A DNA stretch of 64,000 nucleotides from Acetobacterium sp. (GTDB lineage Bacteria; Bacillota; Clostridia; Eubacteriales; Eubacteriaceae): the NCBI RefSeq assembly GCF_030652775.1, contig NZ_JAUSPS010000075.1, positions 1-64,000 of the forward strand, in the 5' to 3' direction. This document shows positions 60,543 through 64,000 of the stretch, in pieces; the first letter of the stretch is position 1; each line of letters opens with the position of its first letter. A program made the translations under genes and the position numbers. A model generated the notes under the pieces. That model saw only the letters and a program-made list of their open reading frames with translations. It did no database searches and had not been told where the DNA came from.

Positions 60543-62498
60543 ATGCATAAATATGGTTTTTTTAGAACGGCCTGTGCTGTTCCTAAACTTAAATTAGCAG
60601 ATTGTCAATATAACGTCAGTGAAATCATTGCTTTGGCAAGCTCAGCCTGGGATCAGGGTGTTGAGGTATTATTGTTTCCAGAGTTGGCGATCACCGGGTA
60701 TACTTGTGGTGATCTGTTTTTTCAGCGGGAACTTCAGACAAACGCAGTAAAGGCTCTGGATAGCCTGTGTCAATGGTCGGACGGAAAGAAGATGCTGATG
60801 GTGGTGGGATTGCCCCTGGCCATAAGTGGGAGCTTGTATAATTGTGCGGTCGCAGTCAATGACGGCAGAATATTGGGGATCGTCCCTAAAACCTATATTC
60901 CCAACCATCAGGAGTTTTATGAAAAGCGCTGGTTTGCCTCGTCTAAGTCCTTGAAGCGAACAGAAATCATTATGTGCTCGCAAACGGTTCCGATTGGAAC
61001 CGAGCTGCTTTTTCAGCATGTTCATCGCGAAGAGTTTGTGGTGGGCATCGAAATCTGCGAAGACTTGTGGGTTCCCATTTCACCAGGAAGCTTTCACGCC
61101 CTAGCTGGCGCAACGGTGATTCTTAATCCATCAGCCAGCAATGAGGTGGTAGGAAAAAGTGATTACCGTAGAGAGTTGATCCGTTCCCAATCCGGACGCT
61201 GCAATGCCGCCTATTTGTACACCTCGGCGGGTTTTGGAGAATCGACCAGTGACCTGGTTTTCGGTGGCAATGCGATCATCTGTGAACGGGGGATATTATT
61301 AAAGGAACTGCCCAAGTTTAACCTCGGGAACGAACTGCTGATTACCGATATTGATGTGGAATCCCTGACCCATGACCGGCAAATGCAGCATGGCTTTGGT
61401 GACTCGGTTGATCTGCTTGATGGCCATTCCTATCGGACGATCAAGTTTGAAACCCCGGGCACCAATGATTTTGACCGGGAGGTAAATCCCCAACCCTTTG
61501 TGCCGGCTGACCCAAATCGCCGCAGTGAACGGTGTGAAGAAATCGTTAATATTCAAACCATCGGTTTGGCTACGCGACTTGCTCATATTGGCAATGCCCC
61601 GATGGTGGTGGGGATATCCGGAGGACTGGACTCCACCATGGCCTTGCTGGTCTGCGTCAGTGTTTGTGACCGCTTCAATATTCCCCGGGAAAAAATTCAT
61701 GCCGTAACGATGCCCGGCTTTGGCACCACCGACCGTACCTATGATAACGCTGTGGCGCTGATTAAGGGTCTGGGTGCGACCTTTCATGAGATTTCGATCG
61801 TTGCCGCCTGTACCGCTCACTTTAACGATATCGGGCATCCCATCGAGCTTCACAATGTCACTTACGAAAATTCTCAGGCGCGGGAACGAACCCAGATTCT
61901 CATGGATCTTTCCAACAAACTGGGGGGGGTTGTCATCGGCACCGGCGATCTTTCCGAACTGGCGCTGGGCTGGGCCACCTACAATGGCGATCATATGTCG
62001 ATGTATAGCGTCAATGCCAGTGTCCCTAAAACCCTGATCCGTTATCTGGTGGAATGGGTGGCGGATCATTCTCCCGAAACGGACATTCAAAAGATTCTCT
62101 ATGATGTTCTGGACACCCCCGTTTCGCCGGAACTGCTGCCCCCGGATGCCGATGGAAAAATTGCTCAAAAAACAGAAGAAACCGTTGGGCCTTACGAACT
62201 CCACGATTTCTTTATGTATCAAATGGTACGCCATGGCTTTTCACCGGAAAAAGTATATTTTCTGGCCGGCAAGGCCTTTGATGGTGTCTATGAAAAGGCG
62301 GTGATTTTTAAATGGCTGAAAAGCTTTTACCACCGTTTCTTCAGTCAGCAGTTTAAACGCAACTGCCTCCCCGACGGACCAAAGGTCGGCTCAGTCTCCT
62401 TTTCGCCCCGGGGCGACTGGCGAATGCCCTCCGATGCGCACGCCACCCAATGGCTCAAGAGCCTAGAGAAAATGGAACCAATCGTTCAGGATATTTAA
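60543..62498 (+). CDS. nadE: Glutamine-dependent NAD+ synthetase
   Basis: This 651-residue enzyme makes NAD+ from nicotinate adenine dinucleotide. The N-terminal nitrilase-type glutaminase domain has LLFPELAITGYTCGDLF near 41-57 (Glu), VPKTYIPNHQEFYEKRWF near 116-133 (Lys), and VGIEICEDLWVP near 169-180 (Cys). The C-terminal synthetase has MVVGISGGLDSTMALLV near 357-373 (PP-loop) and VIGTGDLSELALGWATYNGD. All catalytic residues are present. AAGGTGAATTAA precedes the ATG. A terminator follows. Confidence 0.96.
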   Translation: MHKYGFFRTACAVPKLKLADCQYNVSEIIALASSAWDQGVEVLLFPELAITGYTCGDLFFQRELQTNAVKALDSLCQWSDGKKMLMVVGLPLAISGSLYNCAVAVNDGRILGIVPKTYIPNHQEFYEKRWFASSKSLKRTEIIMCSQTVPIGTELLFQHVHREEFVVGIEICEDLWVPISPGSFHALAGATVILNPSASNEVVGKSDYRRELIRSQSGRCNAAYLYTSAGFGESTSDLVFGGNAIICERGILLKELPKFNLGNELLITDIDVESLTHDRQMQHGFGDSVDLLDGHSYRTIKFETPGTNDFDREVNPQPFVPADPNRRSERCEEIVNIQTIGLATRLAHIGNAPMVVGISGGLDSTMALLVCVSVCDRFNIPREKIHAVTMPGFGTTDRTYDNAVALIKGLGATFHEISIVAACTAHFNDIGHPIELHNVTYENSQARERTQILMDLSNKLGGVVIGTGDLSELALGWATYNGDHMSMYSVNASVPKTLIRYLVEWVADHSPETDIQKILYDVLDTPVSPELLPPDADGKIAQKTEETVGPYELHDFFMYQMVRHGFSPEKVYFLAGKAFDGVYEKAVIFKWLKSFYHRFFSQQFKRNCLPDGPKVGSVSFSPRGDWRMPSDAHATQWLKSLEKMEPIVQDI

Positions 62499-62506
62499 AA
62501 ATTGAT

Positions 62507-62540
62507 AAAAAAAGAAGCTGTCCGAAAACAGCTTCTTTTT
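62507..62540. terminator. Bidirectional terminator after nadE
   Basis: AAAAAAAGAAGCTGT (62507-62521) and ACAGCTTCTTTTT (62528-62540) pair around CCGAAA. It separates convergent nadE and the XRE regulator. Confidence 0.92.
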
Positions 62541-62544
62541 ATGA

Positions 62545-62949
62545 CTATTCTTTTTTAGAGTAGTGTTGGATCAGAACTTCATGTTTGAAGTTAATGAAAT
62601 CCAGAATTTCCTTTTTGCCTTCGTCACTGGTCATGGCATATCCGAAAAGTCCCAGAAGATCTTTCATTTCCAATGGTTTAACGAGTTGTTCAGCTGAATT
62701 TAACGATCCTTCTGATTTGAGCTTGGCATCGTTGAGTGATGTGGAGTTGTCAGTTCGACAAAGCAGATAGTCAACCGATACATCAAAATAATCGGCAATT
62801 TCAACAAGCAATTGGTTTTCGGGAAGGTTTTTATCCTTCTCATACTTGGAAATTGAGCTCTTGTTTAAATCAAAATGCTCAGCAAAATCTTGCTGGGTCA
62901 TATCCTTATTAATTCGCAATCGTTTTAATCGTGTTCCAAAAGTAGACAT
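62545..62949 (-). CDS. XRE-family transcriptional regulator
   Basis: The 134-residue protein has a Cro/CI-type helix-turn-helix at the N-terminus: FGTRLKRLRINKDMTQQDFA, then LNKSSISKYEKDKNLPENQL, and IADYFDVSVDYLL. A ~65-residue C-terminal helical region follows (EMKDLLGLFGYAMTSDEGKK), which is not a peptidase domain. The ATG is preceded by GGAGGAAACATC. Inverted repeats lie upstream (62970-62988 and 63001-63015), suggesting autoregulation. Targets are unknown. Confidence 0.88.
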   Translation of the reverse strand: MSTFGTRLKRLRINKDMTQQDFAEHFDLNKSSISKYEKDKNLPENQLLVEIADYFDVSVDYLLCRTDNSTSLNDAKLKSEGSLNSAEQLVKPLEMKDLLGLFGYAMTSDEGKKEILDFINFKHEVLIQHYSKKE

Positions 62950-62969
62950 GATGTTTCCTCCAAAAATTA

Positions 62970-63015
62970 TTCATAATCTCAGTATGAACGAATAAGATAA
63001 ACACATGATATGTGT
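62970..63015. promoter_or_regulatory. Candidate operator sites upstream of the XRE regulator
   Basis: TTCATA and TATGAA (62970-62988, 7-base spacer) and ACACATGATATGTGT (63001-63015) are dyads ~20-65 bases before the regulator start. The rest of the gap to 63201 is AT-rich and likely contains the helicase promoter. Confidence 0.5.
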
Positions 63016-63201
63016 ATGAATAGATTATACACCATTGTTCTCTTTGATGGCCAGAAATTTTAGATAAAGGTGCCAAACCGGAAATAATTCAGATTGAACG
63101 TGAGTCAGAAGCATTATTTCTTAATAACAATTAAAATAAACTTGCTTTATTCTTTAACTTGGTTTAAAATTAGGTGTTATATATTCGAGAAAGGATACTA
63201 A

Positions 63202-64000
63202 ATGAAATTTACAGAATTAGAAATTAATGAACAACTGCTACAAGGCATTGAAGAAATGGGCTTTGTAGAAATGACCGAAATCCAGGAGCGAGCGATACCA
63301 CAATTGATGATGGGAGGAGACCTCATTGGAAAATCACAAACAGGAACAGGGAAAACTGTTGCGTTTGCGATTCCAGCCATTACAAAGCTTGACCCTTCAA
63401 TAAAGAAAGTACAAGTTTTAGTTCTATGCCCAACCCGAGAGTTGGCAGTACAGGTCTCAGACGAATTTAAAAAAGTTATTAAATATCAAAAGGGCATCAA
63501 AGTATTACCGATTTTCGGTGGTGCATCCATTGAAAATCAGATCAGAGACCTTAAATCCGGGGTTCATATTGTCGTTGGAACGCCTGGCCGGGTGATGGAT
63601 CATATGCGCCGAAAAACATTGAAATTAAGCGACGTTTCGATGGTGGTTTTAGATGAAGCCGACGAAATGTTAAACATGGGATTCCGGGAAGATATTGAAT
63701 TGATTCTTGACGAAATCGCCCATGAAATTCAGACCGTGTTATTCTCGGCAACAATGCCAAAACCGATTTTAAAGATTGCCGAAACCTACCAGAAAAATCC
63801 GGTATTGGTGGAAATTTCACCTAAAAATATGGTCGCAACCAGCATCGAACAAAAATACTTTAACATCAACGATCACCATAAGTTTGAAGCGCTAACCCGC
63901 TTACTCGATGTGTACAAACCACAACGATCACTTATTTTCTGTAACACCAAAAAATATGTCGACGAAATCACGGATGATCTTAAGAAACTCGGTTATTCAG
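63202..64000 (+). CDS. DEAD-box RNA helicase, N-terminal part
   Basis: The ATG at 63202, after GAAAGGATACTA, opens a frame that runs off the window (266 codons). It is a CshA/DeaD-type helicase. The Q-motif region is FTELEINEQLLQGIEEMGF and TEIQERAIPQL. SQTGTGKTVAFAIP (45-58 approx.) is Walker A, PTRELAVQVSDEF is motif Ia, VGTPGRVMDHMRR is motif Ib, VVLDEADEMLNMGF is the DEAD box, and LFSATMPKPIL is the SAT motif. The beginning of domain 2 (SLIFCNTKKYVDEI) is present. DEAD-box helicases unwind RNA in ribosome assembly and decay; CshA versus DeaD cannot be settled without the C-terminus. Confidence 0.93.
   Translation, partial: MKFTELEINEQLLQGIEEMGFVEMTEIQERAIPQLMMGGDLIGKSQTGTGKTVAFAIPAITKLDPSIKKVQVLVLCPTRELAVQVSDEFKKVIKYQKGIKVLPIFGGASIENQIRDLKSGVHIVVGTPGRVMDHMRRKTLKLSDVSMVVLDEADEMLNMGFREDIELILDEIAHEIQTVLFSATMPKPILKIAETYQKNPVLVEISPKNMVATSIEQKYFNINDHHKFEALTRLLDVYKPQRSLIFCNTKKYVDEITDDLKKLGYS

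Overview
The window reads as a chromosomal segment of an anaerobic, low-to-mid-GC Gram-positive bacterium, most like an acetogen of the Acetobacterium/Eubacterium group. This is inferred from the oxygen-independent (early cobalt insertion) cobalamin pathway, a DUF1638 protein of the kind seen beside corrinoid enzymes in acetogens and methanogens, strong AGGAGG ribosome binding sites, frequent TTG/GTG starts, and the Firmicutes-type block purR-spoVG-glmU-prs-pth-mfd ... tilS-hpt-ftsH-coaX-dusB. No rRNA, CRISPR array, transposase or integrase was seen.

Layout. (1) 1-10.7 kb: tetrapyrrole/cobalamin cluster, all on the plus strand: hemB (3' end), hemL, cbiK, cbiF, cbiG, cbiH, cbiJ, cbiP, cbiB, cobD, cobU. 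It makes 5-aminolevulinate and porphobilinogen, inserts cobalt, performs part of the corrin ring methylations, amidates the ring and attaches and activates the aminopropanol arm. cbiL, cbiC, cbiD, cbiE, cbiT, cbiA, cobS and cobT are not here. Two intergenic spaces carry large palindromic elements that share a tip sequence. (2) 10.8-21.4 kb: accessory region. It holds an AlkD-like protein, decayed fragments of a PucR-type regulator and of a type I restriction-like subunit, then an intact three-gene operon (short UvrD-like helicase, DarT-like ADP-ribosyltransferase, ADP-ribosylglycohydrolase with a C-terminal extension), another decayed fragment (AlbA_2 type), a tandemly duplicated DUF1697 gene with a methyltransferase between the copies, and a Sel1-repeat protein. 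(3) 21.5-31.8 kb, mostly minus strand: MacAB-like export operon with a palindromic operator candidate, a degenerate orphan histidine kinase, a small lipoprotein, a SEC-C protein, a patatin-like phospholipase, two DUF4190 membrane proteins around lgt, and murC.

(4) 32.0-54.8 kb, plus strand: housekeeping block close to Bacillus subtilis gene order (purR, spoVG, glmU, prs, pth, mfd, prsA-like foldase, SpoVB/MurJ-like flippase, yabN/mazG, hup, rqcP, divIC, ppx-like, five tRNA genes, tilS, hpt, ftsH, coaX, dusB). The sporulation genes that normally interleave this block (spoVT, yabP, yabQ, spoIIE) are absent, as expected for a non-sporulating lineage. (5) 54.8-64 kb: folC and 5-formyltetrahydrofolate cyclo-ligase on the minus strand, then DUF1638, hemolysin III, pyrG, a cluster of DnaA boxes, glutamine-dependent nadE, an XRE regulator and the start of a DEAD-box RNA helicase that runs off the end.

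Most interesting item: the helicase / DarT-like / ADP-ribosylglycohydrolase operon at 13034-16788. It looks like a DarTG-type DNA ADP-ribosylation toxin-antitoxin or phage-defence module in which the usual macrodomain antitoxin is replaced by an ARH/DraG-family hydrolase and a helicase is added. Second come the DnaA-box cluster between pyrG and nadE and the multi-branched palindromic element between cbiJ and cbiP. All family assignments are from reading motifs by eye; no database search was run.
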